From Paludibacter jiangxiensis (lineage in GTDB: Bacteria; Bacteroidota; Bacteroidia; Bacteroidales; Paludibacteraceae), in assembly GCA_945870155.1 (NCBI GenBank), contig CAMBSB010000017.1, positions 1 to 54,444 of the forward strand: a DNA stretch of 54,444 nt, written 5' to 3'. The notes beneath the pieces are model-generated. The model had not been told where the DNA came from. It did no database searches and was given only the letters and a program-made list of their open reading frames with translations. Positions 7,070 to 16,178 of this stretch are shown here, piece by piece; positions within the stretch are counted from its first letter, which is position 1; every line of letters begins with the position of its first letter. The translations under genes were made by a program, and so were the position numbers.

Positions 7070-9778
7070 TTATTTTTTCATTAGTTTCAATGGCGCAAAT
7101 CCATTGCATTTAAACACGTAGAAACCTGTGGGTAGTTGTTCGACGTTGATGGTTTTGCCATTAATAATGTGTTGTAATACCGTGCGGCCCTGAGCATCGT
7201 AAATGGCTATTTTTTGGCCTTCGGCGCTGCCTGAAATATTCAGTTCGTTCAGCACAGGATTTGGATAAATACTTATACCCTGATTGGTCGTATTTTCAAC
7301 ACCCGATGGAGCATTTACGGTAATGGTATACTCTTTTACTGTAATGCGTGAAGCATAGTCGCGACCGCGAACTTGAATGCGATAATTACCAGGATTTGTG
7401 TAGGTAAATTGTTCGCTATAATTTGTCGAAACTAATGTGTCGTTTCCCTGAAAATTATACCAACGGTAAAATGCTTCTTTGTTTTCTTTGGTTAACATAG
7501 CGCCTGTCATAGTTACTGTTAGTGGTGCATTTCCAATCAGTGGTATCACTTTCATGTCAAAAACGCCTAATGTGGGGTCAATACCAGCAACCGGTTCCCA
7601 ATAAGCTGATTTGTTTTGAGTTATGTCGGACGATGACAACATAGTTAAAAGCGTACCTGCAGCTATACTATTGCCTAATGGATTAATATATTTGCCAGAG
7701 GCAATATTTTTCAGTGCAAAGTAATTAGTTCCTGTCATAGCAACCATTTCCCACAGTTGGTTGCTACTTTGATTCTCGGCTTCCACCACTACTGAATCAT
7801 TCCGCACACTCAGGGTTAATGAATTACTGTTTACTTTTATTTTATAGATATTTCCGCTGGTTTTAGTCATGAGGAAAACTTCGTTTGTCGGAGCAGAAGT
7901 AGTGCTTGCACCACCAATAAAGGCAGTATTCACTTTCCCTGCGGTAGTAGAAATTTGTATTCTTCTGCGATTAGTACCATCAGTGTTGCGCGACACAAAA
8001 CTAAAGTAGTTTGAATCGTATTCAACCGTAGTTGGCAGAGTTGCAGCCAATTCTTGTTTCGCTTTCGATATCTTTGTTCGGTAAATCAGCGGGTTGCCGC
8101 GGCTCGGTAAACTTTCTAAATCGCGATAGAAAATACCTCTGGGTGACAATACTGTTTTTGATGGAGCCGAACTTAGATATTTTTCGAACGAATAGCAGAG
8201 TGAGTCTACCTTGTTTTCAGGATTAGACCAAGCAAACAGCGCATAGCGTTCGATAAATGGCGCAGCATTCATTTTGTTTACAAAGTCTTTTTGCCCATTG
8301 TATAAGGTTAGCATATTTTCGTTGGCAGTAACGTTCCATGATGCTCCGTAATTAAATTCGGTTACCCAAATCGGAATTTGATATTTGTCCCACAACGGTT
8401 TGTAAATCGTATTTACATAGTTATCGCCCGTACGCTTTTCGTAAGAGTGCATGCACATATAATCAACGCGATAGCCCTTAGCCAGTGCTTTGTCCATAAA
8501 TTTATACAGCGAATCTGTTCTTACGAATGCCGGCGAACCTAAGCGCAAACCTGTTAGCATTAACTTAGGCCAACTATTTAAAATTTGGTCCATAGTCATG
8601 TTTGCTTGTTCTTTACCATCGGGTTCGTTAAATGCCAGAAAATGCGTAACGTCCGGTTTAGTTTTTAAAGTCTCTGCATTCACATCCAAATTCCATGTTC
8701 CCCATTGCATGGGTACATATTCTTTATCCGTAAAAGAGCTTGTTCCGGCACCCCAATTGTAATACCAACCGGTATTAAAATCAGTAAAATTACCACCAAT
8801 TCCTTTTTTTGTAATCCAACGCCACGGCGCTACCTTTACAAATTGAACGGTATCGTTTTTACCGTTAATTTTTCCATTTACAACAATATCGCTGTCTTCG
8901 GCTATGTAAACTTTAGTATTTCCACTGCCATTCTGATTTTGTGAGATGGTAGCCATGTAGCCTTTTTTGAGTATAAACGAAGCTGCTTTGTTTGTTCCAT
9001 TTACACCAATATTGCCTGTTGCACTGGTGCTGTAGCTTACTCTGAAATATTTATTGGAGCCGGTCAGATTGGCTCCCGAAAATAAATAGAGTGCTTTAAT
9101 CGAAGAGCGATGCGGTATAAGCACAGCTCCGTCGTAATATTGTGTTATCCTGCAATTACTTGCAGGAATAGATGCCACACCATCTATCGAAATTTGCTTG
9201 GCATAGCGGTCGATAACTTGCTGTGCTGTAAGGGAATGAAAATACACCCACGCATCTTCGCCTAAGATGTTGATTTTTGTATCTGCCGAAATGGCATCGC
9301 TTTCATACAAATGCAATTGTGAATTACCACTCAAAATAACCGAAGGTGATGAAACAAAACCTGTAAGCAAAATAGCACTATCGAGCGTGATGCTTGTAGC
9401 CGATTTGAATCCGCTAACTCCCGCATAATCGGTACGAATATTGGTTTTTTTAAATTTTAAATAACCTGTTCCCGCATCAAATACACCTTTCACCTCTTTG
9501 TCGGTACCAATTGAGGCAGTTGCACCAAAGTACACATCCCGGTTGATAGGCACAGCAGAAACTAAGTTGCCGGTAAAGGCTTGGCTTGTCCCTTCGTCGA
9601 GCCAGTTCGATTTATTAAACAAGGATATTTTATCAATATTTCCTGTCCAACTAATTTGCTGAGCTGATGCGAAAACGGAAATGAAAGCAATAATAAAGAG
9701 AAGCCTGCCCCCCAACCCCCTAAAGGGGGAGTTTGGGCTTGGCGTATAGAAAGTTAGTATGATATTAATGATTTTCAT
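7070..9778 (-). CDS. Secreted multidomain GH128 endo-beta-1,3-glucanase with lectin-like, PKD and T9SS domains
   Basis: The protein has 902 residues. Residues 1-40 are a signal peptide containing an odd PSPNSPFRGLGGR insert. Residues about 41-310 are a beta-rich N-terminal region of unknown function. Residues about 325-550 are a GH128 catalytic domain, with GWYYNWGAG, FLAFNEPDG (Glu385, probable acid/base) and WVTEFNYGAS (Glu474, probable nucleophile). Residues about 640-750 resemble a ricin-type or similar ligand-binding domain (NQLWEM, GKYINPLG). Residues about 755-825 form a PKD-like domain (FTYTNPGNYRIQVRG). The last 70 or so residues are a T9SS sorting domain (IYPNPVLNELNISG, GFYVFKCNG). 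GH128 enzymes cut beta-1,3-glucan, so this suggests laminarin- or fungal-type glucan. The gene sits two genes after a SusCD pair. Confidence 0.88.
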   Translation of the reverse strand: MKIINIILTFYTPSPNSPFRGLGGRLLFIIAFISVFASAQQISWTGNIDKISLFNKSNWLDEGTSQAFTGNLVSAVPINRDVYFGATASIGTDKEVKGVFDAGTGYLKFKKTNIRTDYAGVSGFKSATSITLDSAILLTGFVSSPSVILSGNSQLHLYESDAISADTKINILGEDAWVYFHSLTAQQVIDRYAKQISIDGVASIPASNCRITQYYDGAVLIPHRSSIKALYLFSGANLTGSNKYFRVSYSTSATGNIGVNGTNKAASFILKKGYMATISQNQNGSGNTKVYIAEDSDIVVNGKINGKNDTVQFVKVAPWRWITKKGIGGNFTDFNTGWYYNWGAGTSSFTDKEYVPMQWGTWNLDVNAETLKTKPDVTHFLAFNEPDGKEQANMTMDQILNSWPKLMLTGLRLGSPAFVRTDSLYKFMDKALAKGYRVDYMCMHSYEKRTGDNYVNTIYKPLWDKYQIPIWVTEFNYGASWNVTANENMLTLYNGQKDFVNKMNAAPFIERYALFAWSNPENKVDSLCYSFEKYLSSAPSKTVLSPRGIFYRDLESLPSRGNPLIYRTKISKAKQELAATLPTTVEYDSNYFSFVSRNTDGTNRRRIQISTTAGKVNTAFIGGASTTSAPTNEVFLMTKTSGNIYKIKVNSNSLTLSVRNDSVVVEAENQSSNQLWEMVAMTGTNYFALKNIASGKYINPLGNSIAAGTLLTMLSSSDITQNKSAYWEPVAGIDPTLGVFDMKVIPLIGNAPLTVTMTGAMLTKENKEAFYRWYNFQGNDTLVSTNYSEQFTYTNPGNYRIQVRGRDYASRITVKEYTITVNAPSGVENTTNQGISIYPNPVLNELNISGSAEGQKIAIYDAQGRTVLQHIINGKTINVEQLPTGFYVFKCNGFAPLKLMKK
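9705..9738. repeat. Dispersed GC-rich palindromic element, copy 2, inside the GH128 signal-peptide region
   Basis: The core CCCCCTAAAGGGGG preceded by CTGCCCCCCAA is identical in design to copy 1, but here it lies in the coding sequence. Its translation gives PSPNSPFRGLGGRL within the signal peptide, without breaking the frame. Confidence 0.85.
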
Positions 9779-9816
9779 TCTTAAAATGCTAATTAAAAAT
9801 TCAAAAATGCGTCTTT

Positions 9817-9843
9817 CTCCCCCTTTAGGGGGTTGGGGGGCAG
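9817..9843. repeat. Dispersed GC-rich palindromic element, copy 3, inverted relative to copy 2
   Basis: This copy reads CTCCCCCTTTAGGGGG followed by TTGGGGGGCAG, the reverse complement of copy 2. It occupies the 78-base spacer between the GH128 start and the preceding stop codon at 9857. Copies 2 and 3 face each other across the GH128 start codon and could pair in RNA. Confidence 0.85.
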
Positions 9844-9856
9844 GATAGTTCTGTCT

Positions 9857-11392
9857 TTATTTCACTTCCACCTTCAACGTTTCGGCAGCTTCGGCAGTAA
9901 TTACACGAAGCAAATAAATACCTTTGAGGCCTGAAGTTGAAATTGAAGTTGAGTTTTTACCGGCATTCGACAACAAGTTTTGCTGATACAAAATGCGTCC
10001 GCTAAGGTCAACCAATTGGAAATTGGTTTTCTGAGCATTTGCCAGGTTGTAGTTTACTTGCATCATGCCATTTGCATTGCTTATATAAACCGAATTCAAA
10101 GCATTTTTAGTCTCATTTATTCCGCTCGGAGCAGGTGAATAAGCACCTGTCATGTCGTATGTTAATGATCCAAACGTAAAATTGGTAACACCAGCTTCAC
10201 TGTCTTTACCAAAACGGATAAATGGTACAGGTTCTACTTTTGCAATGCGCAAATCGTCGAACCACATATTTGCCCAACCTGGTTTTTGTGTATTCGACCA
10301 ACCATTGTGGAAAGTAATCAAAATATCCCTATCTCTTATAACATCAAACGGATATTCGCGGTAACCAAAATTACGGTTATCAGGAACTAAAATCTGTGAT
10401 ACCAAAATTACAATGTGTGGGTCAGTTCCAATATAAGCCGGAATACTATCGGGTCTGCCATCTTTATACTTAACAGCTGGTCTATTTGGATCAGTACCAA
10501 GCATAGTAACACTTCCTTTGTACGCTTCGCCTGATGCTTTCGTTTTCGACCAAAAACTTAATTTGTATTTTCCGGCAGAAAGTCCTTTTTTAAGTATTTT
10601 CAATTCGCCGGTTGTTCCGTTCTGGAACCAAAACGATGTCAAGCCTACTTTTACATTCGCTTTGGTAGTATCAATACCCATTTTACACCAAGTACTTTGA
10701 GTGATATCCCAGTTGCCCGATAAGTTAGCATACAAAGTTGCATTATTTGCCACATGTGGTGCTGTAGCTAAGTCTTTAAAATCTTCGAAAAACTGATCTT
10801 CCTGAAGCACTTCAATGTCTTTATAATAAGCTGATGAACTTACTAAACCGTCAGCATCGGCGGTACCCACTTTTACACCATCGCGGTAAATATGAGCTTT
10901 ATCAGTATTATCTACAGCAACCCGGTAGGTATGCATACCACGGTTATCCAAATTGTTAACAATTACCTCTTTCGCTGTTGAAGGAGAATAGGTCATATTA
11001 TAGATAGCCGTTGTATCGATATCAATCTTAAAACGTTTTCCGGGTGTTCCCTGCATTTCTAAGAAAAATCCGTTTTTCATGGATTTGGCCACAGCTATTT
11101 TGGCTTCAACCGTATAAGGTCCATTAGCCACAAAGCCCGAGTCGGATGTAGCATACCAGGTTACCGGAATCCATTGAGCACTTTTAGTAACGATATTGTA
11201 TCCTTCGGCCTGTTGTGTGTAAGTAACACTATCAGTAATAGTAGCTTGTTGAACAAACTTTGAGGCTTTTGGATTACCTTGCCCGTTGTATTTTGGAGTT
11301 CCTAAATCTTTAGGAGTCAGTTGGGCATTTACTGTTTGAAATTGTAGAAGGCTAATAATTGCAATTAGCGCCATGAGTAATTTTAGTTTCAT
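9857..11392 (-). CDS. Surface glycan-binding-like protein with T9SS sorting domain, encoded after SusD
   Basis: From the ATG at 11392 (chosen because MKLKLLMALIAIISLLQFQTV is a good signal peptide; an upstream ATG at 11440 adds 16 unlikely residues) the protein has 511 residues. Residues about 45-180 resemble a LamG/concanavalin-like sandwich (YTVEAKIAV, GMHTYRVAVDNTDKAHIYRDG). Residues about 190-395 resemble a second carbohydrate-binding sandwich (GKYKLSFWSKTKASG, MWFDDLRIAKVEP). The C-terminus (FQLVDLSGRILYQQ, GIYLLRVI) is a T9SS sorting domain. No hydrolase motif is seen. Its place directly after SusD matches that of SusE/F-type surface glycan-binding proteins, so such a role is inferred. 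Confidence 0.8.
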   Translation of the reverse strand: MKLKLLMALIAIISLLQFQTVNAQLTPKDLGTPKYNGQGNPKASKFVQQATITDSVTYTQQAEGYNIVTKSAQWIPVTWYATSDSGFVANGPYTVEAKIAVAKSMKNGFFLEMQGTPGKRFKIDIDTTAIYNMTYSPSTAKEVIVNNLDNRGMHTYRVAVDNTDKAHIYRDGVKVGTADADGLVSSSAYYKDIEVLQEDQFFEDFKDLATAPHVANNATLYANLSGNWDITQSTWCKMGIDTTKANVKVGLTSFWFQNGTTGELKILKKGLSAGKYKLSFWSKTKASGEAYKGSVTMLGTDPNRPAVKYKDGRPDSIPAYIGTDPHIVILVSQILVPDNRNFGYREYPFDVIRDRDILITFHNGWSNTQKPGWANMWFDDLRIAKVEPVPFIRFGKDSEAGVTNFTFGSLTYDMTGAYSPAPSGINETKNALNSVYISNANGMMQVNYNLANAQKTNFQLVDLSGRILYQQNLLSNAGKNSTSISTSGLKGIYLLRVITAEAAETLKVEVK

Positions 11393-11528
11393 AATAAGAA
11401 TTTTTAATTGAGTTAGACTAATGTTGTTTTCGTAGTGCAAAGTAGCATCTATTTAATCGATAAAAAGTTTAGTATGGGTACAAATTAGTCGAAAATATGA
11501 CCAATAGTAAAAAAACACCACTTTAACT

Positions 11529-11565
11529 CACCCCCAACCCCTCTCCTTGAGGAGAGGGGAGTAGT
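11529..11565. repeat. Diverged dispersed palindromic element, copy 4
   Basis: CACCCCCAA is followed by a 9-bp stem (CCCCTCTCC / GGAGAGGGG) with loop TTGA at 11538-11559, then AGTAG. It lies in the spacer after the SusD stop. The layout (C-run, AA, C-rich palindrome) matches the other copies, but the stem sequence differs. Confidence 0.75.
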
Positions 11566-11583
11566 GGAATGCAATTAACAAGG

Positions 11584-13275
11584 TTATTCCCAACCTTTAT
11601 TTTGCAGCAAGTTTCTGTTTTTATAAATCTCGGATAATGGAATTGGATAATAATACATTTTATCATCCCATACCCGATCAGTTGTAGTATATGTACTGTA
11701 AGTAAACGTTACCGGAGTAGTGTTATTTTTTTCAATTTTGGTTCGCTTAATGGCCACTGTTTCTGGTCCTATCATCCAACGACGAATATCCCAGAACCGA
11801 TGATCTTCGAAGGCTAATTCTACACGGCGTTCATTTCTGATTTTGGTTCTGAAATCTTCTTTGGAAATGGTATTAGGGATAGCAATAAGGGCTACGCCAG
11901 TTCTTTTACGTACCAAATTTATGGCTTCAACAGCTGAAAGCGTATAGGTAGCATCTTTATAACTTGGAGTTGCAAAAGCTTCGTTCATAGCTTCGGCATA
12001 ATTCAACAAAATTTCGGCATAGCGAAAAATCACCCATACGTGACGGGATGAAGTTGTACCCGATGGTTTGAAACTTATGTTTTTATCCAAGTATTTTTTC
12101 AAATAATAACCAGTGGTTGTTGCGCCCGATTTAGGTAATCCGCTATTTCCTCCTGTAAATGCCTCTACACGCTCGTCGTAAGCCCAAAGGGTATTATTCA
12201 AAACTACTGTAAATCCCAAACGAGGATCTCTGTTAATATACGGATTGGCAGTTTGAGTAGGGTCATTCCAGTTAAAGTAAGTGCCATCGAGTGCGTTTCC
12301 GGTTCGTTTAATTTCGTAAGCATCTACTAAATTCTGAGTCGGAACAGTTCCCGATTTGCCACCCTCAAAACCAATCGGATAATTCAATGCTTCGAAAGTA
12401 CCTGAGTTTGCTTCGCGACGAGCAAAGATTAATTCGGGCAATGCAATATTATTCGGAATTTTATCGTAACCAATCAACTGATTGACTTTATAAACCACCG
12501 CCGAGTCGATTATTGCTTTTGCTGCCTTTGCTGCATCTACCCACTTTTGGTTTTCCGAAGTTGGATTGTGCAATTTGCTGGCTCCATACAAAAGTACTCT
12601 CGATTTTAGTGCCAAAGCTGTAGTACGAGTAACGCGTCCGGTTTCAAGGTCGTAATTTGCATCGTAGGTCTTTGGAAGAAACTTTGCTGCTTCATCGCAC
12701 TCGCTAACAATAAATTCAGAGATTTTATCGTAGGTTTCTCGCGAAACACTATTCGCTTCTTGCTCATTTAAAACTTTGGTAATCAGCGGAACACCACCAT
12801 AACGTTTCATTAATTCGAAATAAAAATAAGCCCTTAAGAAACGCACTTCGTATTGCAAATTGTCGTATTTTTTCATCGCTTTGTCGTAGCCCGATTGGTA
12901 CTTGTTTTCTTCAAAAGTTTGACCTACGCCTTTTTCTAAAAATAAATTTGCAGCCCGAATTCCTTTGTAATTTATTGCCCACACATCGTCCACAGTATTG
13001 ATTGCACTCCATGTTCCGTTATAAAAAGTGTGTACATTGGACGATGGCCAAACATATTCTGCTTCGTCGGTACCTGCACCTCGCATAGCACTACCAACGC
13101 TCCCAAAATCTGAATCCAGGTAGGAATATACATTTGTTGCCATTTGCGTTGAGCGTGAGTAGACTGTAAAAACCTGATCCTCATCGTATGACGATGTTTC
13201 GTCGTAACTCAAAAAATCGGTACATGAGCTTAAACTAACTATCAAGCATAAAAGTGATAATATTTTTGTTTTCAT
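11584..13275 (-). CDS. SusD/RagB-type glycan-binding lipoprotein (second pair)
   Basis: The protein has 563 residues and a lipoprotein signal ending LSSC (Cys18), followed by TDFLSYDE. That acidic stretch fits surface export of lipoproteins in this phylum. SusD-family features include the helical repeats with YEVRFLRAYFYFELMKRYGGVPLI (about 140-165), a TRTTALALKSRVLLYGASKL segment and the C-terminal FRTKIRNERRVELAFEDHRFWDIRRW segment. It caps the SusC barrel and captures oligosaccharide at the surface. It starts 29 bases after the SusC stop at 13305, so the two are cotranscribed. Confidence 0.95.
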   Translation of the reverse strand: MKTKILSLLCLIVSLSSCTDFLSYDETSSYDEDQVFTVYSRSTQMATNVYSYLDSDFGSVGSAMRGAGTDEAEYVWPSSNVHTFYNGTWSAINTVDDVWAINYKGIRAANLFLEKGVGQTFEENKYQSGYDKAMKKYDNLQYEVRFLRAYFYFELMKRYGGVPLITKVLNEQEANSVSRETYDKISEFIVSECDEAAKFLPKTYDANYDLETGRVTRTTALALKSRVLLYGASKLHNPTSENQKWVDAAKAAKAIIDSAVVYKVNQLIGYDKIPNNIALPELIFARREANSGTFEALNYPIGFEGGKSGTVPTQNLVDAYEIKRTGNALDGTYFNWNDPTQTANPYINRDPRLGFTVVLNNTLWAYDERVEAFTGGNSGLPKSGATTTGYYLKKYLDKNISFKPSGTTSSRHVWVIFRYAEILLNYAEAMNEAFATPSYKDATYTLSAVEAINLVRKRTGVALIAIPNTISKEDFRTKIRNERRVELAFEDHRFWDIRRWMIGPETVAIKRTKIEKNNTTPVTFTYSTYTTTDRVWDDKMYYYPIPLSEIYKNRNLLQNKGWE

Positions 13276-13304
13276 CTGTATGAAATTTATGTTTGAATTA
13301 TTTT

Positions 13305-16100
13305 TTAAAATGTAAGATTAACGCCTAAATGAACTGAAGCAGACAGTGGGAGTACTGTACCATAAGCTTCAGGGTCAACTATCTTCAAATTATCAATGGA
13401 GAACAAATTCATGCCTCTCACATAAAGTTTTGCTTTTGAAATAAATGTGCTGGCTAATACATCTTCCGATAATTTATAATACAATTCGCAGGTACGCAGT
13501 TTCACAAATGAACGATCGCGCAGCCAAACTGAGTTGGTATTGTAGTTGTTATCATTTTGAAGTGTGGATAATCTCGGGAACAAGGCATTTTGATTATCCG
13601 GAGTCCAACGATTTTCGTAGTAATAGTTCGAAATGTTTGTGTTATTGCGCAATGGCCAAAACATACTGCTAGTATTAAGTACAGCGCTGTAGTTTCCTAC
13701 TCCCTGAAAGTTGGCATCCACGCCCAATCCTTTGTATTCGAAATTGAAATTGACCGAGAAATAGATTTCGGGACTTACCGTGTTGTAACCCAATGGAACT
13801 CTATCCTGCTCATTAATTTTACTATCGTTATTTTGGTCTTTAAACTTAATATCGCCCGGAACAACAGTTGATAATAACTGCACAGGACTTGCCGCAATAT
13901 CTGCAGCATCTTTAAAGTAGCCGATGCCCTCATAGCCAAACGACTGATTTACAGCCTTACCGGTTTGTTTCAAATAATCGTAAGGTACAAAACCTTCGTT
14001 GCGGTTAACGATTATACTTTTGGTATACGTAAATTGAGCGCCAACATTATACTTAAAATCACCTTTGTCGTTGTTAATATTTAGTCCGATTTCAAGTCCT
14101 TTATTATCAATAATTCCGTCGTTGGACATGGAAGCAGTTGCACCTAATACGCCGGACACTGTACCCGAAGTACTTACCAAAATATCTGTTCTTCTATCGT
14201 AATATGCTTCAGCCACCAAATCAATTAAGTTCCAGAAACGACCTTCGATACCAATATTGGTTTTGTGCGACTTTTCGTATGTTAAACCTGTTGTAGCTAA
14301 TCGCAACTCGGTCATACCTGCTGTTGAGGTATAATTGTCAGAAAAAAAGTAAGAACCACCTGTACCATAAGTTTGCTTGTACAATTCATTGGAAGTGGTA
14401 TAATCGTTACCAACAACTCCGTAAGATGCACGTATTTTAAGAAAATCAATAGCTTTCACATTTTTCAAAAATGATTCATTTGAAATTACCCATGCCGAAC
14501 TAACTGCAGGAAACAAACCTATATTATTTCCAGACTCCAGTCGGTTAGTGCCATGCCCGGTAAGCGATAAGTCGACAAAATAACGGTCGTAAAAACCCAA
14601 ATGCGTATATGCATTGATGCGTTCGCGGTTTTGGGTCGAAAATTGACCATTGCCAACATACTGATCATGCATAAACATCAGTTGTGAATTTATTTTTATT
14701 TTTTCCCAATTTCGTTCGTACTGAATTTTACCAAAAGCGCCAAAACTTCTCCACTGACTACCCAGCGAACTTGAGTAAGTTGGCGAAGAATTTGTACCTA
14801 CAGGTGTCGAAACTTTATTTTTCAGCGTATCAAGTGCAACATCAAACTGGGCTGTATTCTTTTGATAACGATAGGTTTGCGACATTGATTCCCAATAATC
14901 TGCTGAATTATCAAAGCCTACGCTTAACTCAGCGGACAATCCTTTTGTTAATACGGAAAGATCTTGCGTTACCGTCCAGTCTGCTAAAAGCGTTCGTTGA
15001 TTGGTTTTGCCATAACCTCTGGCAGATATCATTGCAACCGGATTATTTGTCCAGGTATCGCTTCCGCCCCATTCATTGGTCGAAGTTTTAACCGGGAAAG
15101 CAGCAGCCGGCGTATTGTACAAACGAGTCATAATATCAGCGATTTGCGTTCCCGGTCTGTTCGATTCGGATATTAACCCAAGCAATTTCACACTAAAATT
15201 GGTGGTTTTGCTCAGTTGTACATCCAAATTGGTGCGGATATTCAGTTTTGAATATTTATTTTGCGACGAAAATGAAGAAACAATATTCCCGGGTTTTATA
15301 TAGCTATCGTGGTTTTGTAAATTGATAATGGTATTGTAACGCACCACTTTGCTACCCCCATTGATGCTGATGTTGTAGATATTCGACATAGCATTGTCTT
15401 TCAATACTTCATCCAACCAATTTACGTTTGGATAATAATCAGGGAAACGACCCGATTTAAAAGCTTCAATTTCATTGTTATTATATCGAGGGGCAATGCC
15501 ATCGTTGGTAAGTGCTTCATTAACAGCTTTGGCGTAAGTTTGAGCATCAGCGAACTCCGGTTTACGACTTTGTTGCAAAAAAGCCTGATCGTACGAAACT
15601 ACAATTTTGGTTTTTCCAACTACACCTGTTTTAGTTTTTACAAGTAGTACGCCATTGGAACCTCTAAAGCCATACAAAGACAAGGAAGCAGCGTCTTTGA
15701 GAATGGTTATCGACTCAATTTCTTCTTTTGTCAGGGTATTCAGCGGTCGTTCGAAACCATCTACCAAAACCAATGGATTAGTACTGTAAAAACTTCCTGT
15801 GCCGCGTATATTAAAGCTTGTATTTATGTTGAATTCAAGTCCATCGTTTTGCAATGTTGTTAAACCCAACCCACGACCATACAAGGCGTTCGACGTATTC
15901 AGTGCCGAACTTTTCATGATTTCATCGGAAGTGATGACAGATGAAGAGGCTGTGGATTCCTTTTTTGTTTGAGAAATCCTATTGCCCTGCTCTACAAGTA
16001 CTTCTTGTTCGTTTGTAGTTAGTTGTTGCGCAAATACAAAGCCATTAAAGCATAAAAATAGGACTACAACAAATAAGTGCAAATTATATTTAATGTTCAT
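13305..16100 (-). CDS. SusC-type TonB-dependent receptor lacking the N-terminal regulatory-like domain (second pair)
   Basis: The protein has 931 residues and a signal peptide ending FVFAQ (about residue 25). Only some 30 residues separate this from the plug (SSVITSDEIMKSSALNTSNAL, then FNIRGTGSF, PLVLVDG and SITILKDAASLSLYGFRGSNGVLLVKT). The carboxypeptidase-regulatory-like domain found in most SusC proteins is therefore absent, and the protein is about 100 residues shorter than its neighbour. The C-terminus ends in VHLGVNLTF, a normal barrel strand, so the gene is complete. It forms an import pair with the SusD that follows. Confidence 0.94.
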   Translation of the reverse strand: MNIKYNLHLFVVVLFLCFNGFVFAQQLTTNEQEVLVEQGNRISQTKKESTASSSVITSDEIMKSSALNTSNALYGRGLGLTTLQNDGLEFNINTSFNIRGTGSFYSTNPLVLVDGFERPLNTLTKEEIESITILKDAASLSLYGFRGSNGVLLVKTKTGVVGKTKIVVSYDQAFLQQSRKPEFADAQTYAKAVNEALTNDGIAPRYNNNEIEAFKSGRFPDYYPNVNWLDEVLKDNAMSNIYNISINGGSKVVRYNTIINLQNHDSYIKPGNIVSSFSSQNKYSKLNIRTNLDVQLSKTTNFSVKLLGLISESNRPGTQIADIMTRLYNTPAAAFPVKTSTNEWGGSDTWTNNPVAMISARGYGKTNQRTLLADWTVTQDLSVLTKGLSAELSVGFDNSADYWESMSQTYRYQKNTAQFDVALDTLKNKVSTPVGTNSSPTYSSSLGSQWRSFGAFGKIQYERNWEKIKINSQLMFMHDQYVGNGQFSTQNRERINAYTHLGFYDRYFVDLSLTGHGTNRLESGNNIGLFPAVSSAWVISNESFLKNVKAIDFLKIRASYGVVGNDYTTSNELYKQTYGTGGSYFFSDNYTSTAGMTELRLATTGLTYEKSHKTNIGIEGRFWNLIDLVAEAYYDRRTDILVSTSGTVSGVLGATASMSNDGIIDNKGLEIGLNINNDKGDFKYNVGAQFTYTKSIIVNRNEGFVPYDYLKQTGKAVNQSFGYEGIGYFKDAADIAASPVQLLSTVVPGDIKFKDQNNDSKINEQDRVPLGYNTVSPEIYFSVNFNFEYKGLGVDANFQGVGNYSAVLNTSSMFWPLRNNTNISNYYYENRWTPDNQNALFPRLSTLQNDNNYNTNSVWLRDRSFVKLRTCELYYKLSEDVLASTFISKAKLYVRGMNLFSIDNLKIVDPEAYGTVLPLSASVHLGVNLTF

Positions 16101-16178
16101 AATATTTTAAATTAGATGTATTAACAATACTTTTGTTCGGTAACTTATTGAATCTTCAAATCTTCAAATATGTATTTT

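Noticed and set aside
14684-15091. Plus-strand reading frames of 60-200 codons opposite SusC, SusD and enzyme genes
   Set aside because: These are antisense shadows of clear minus-strand genes and show no protein family motifs of their own.
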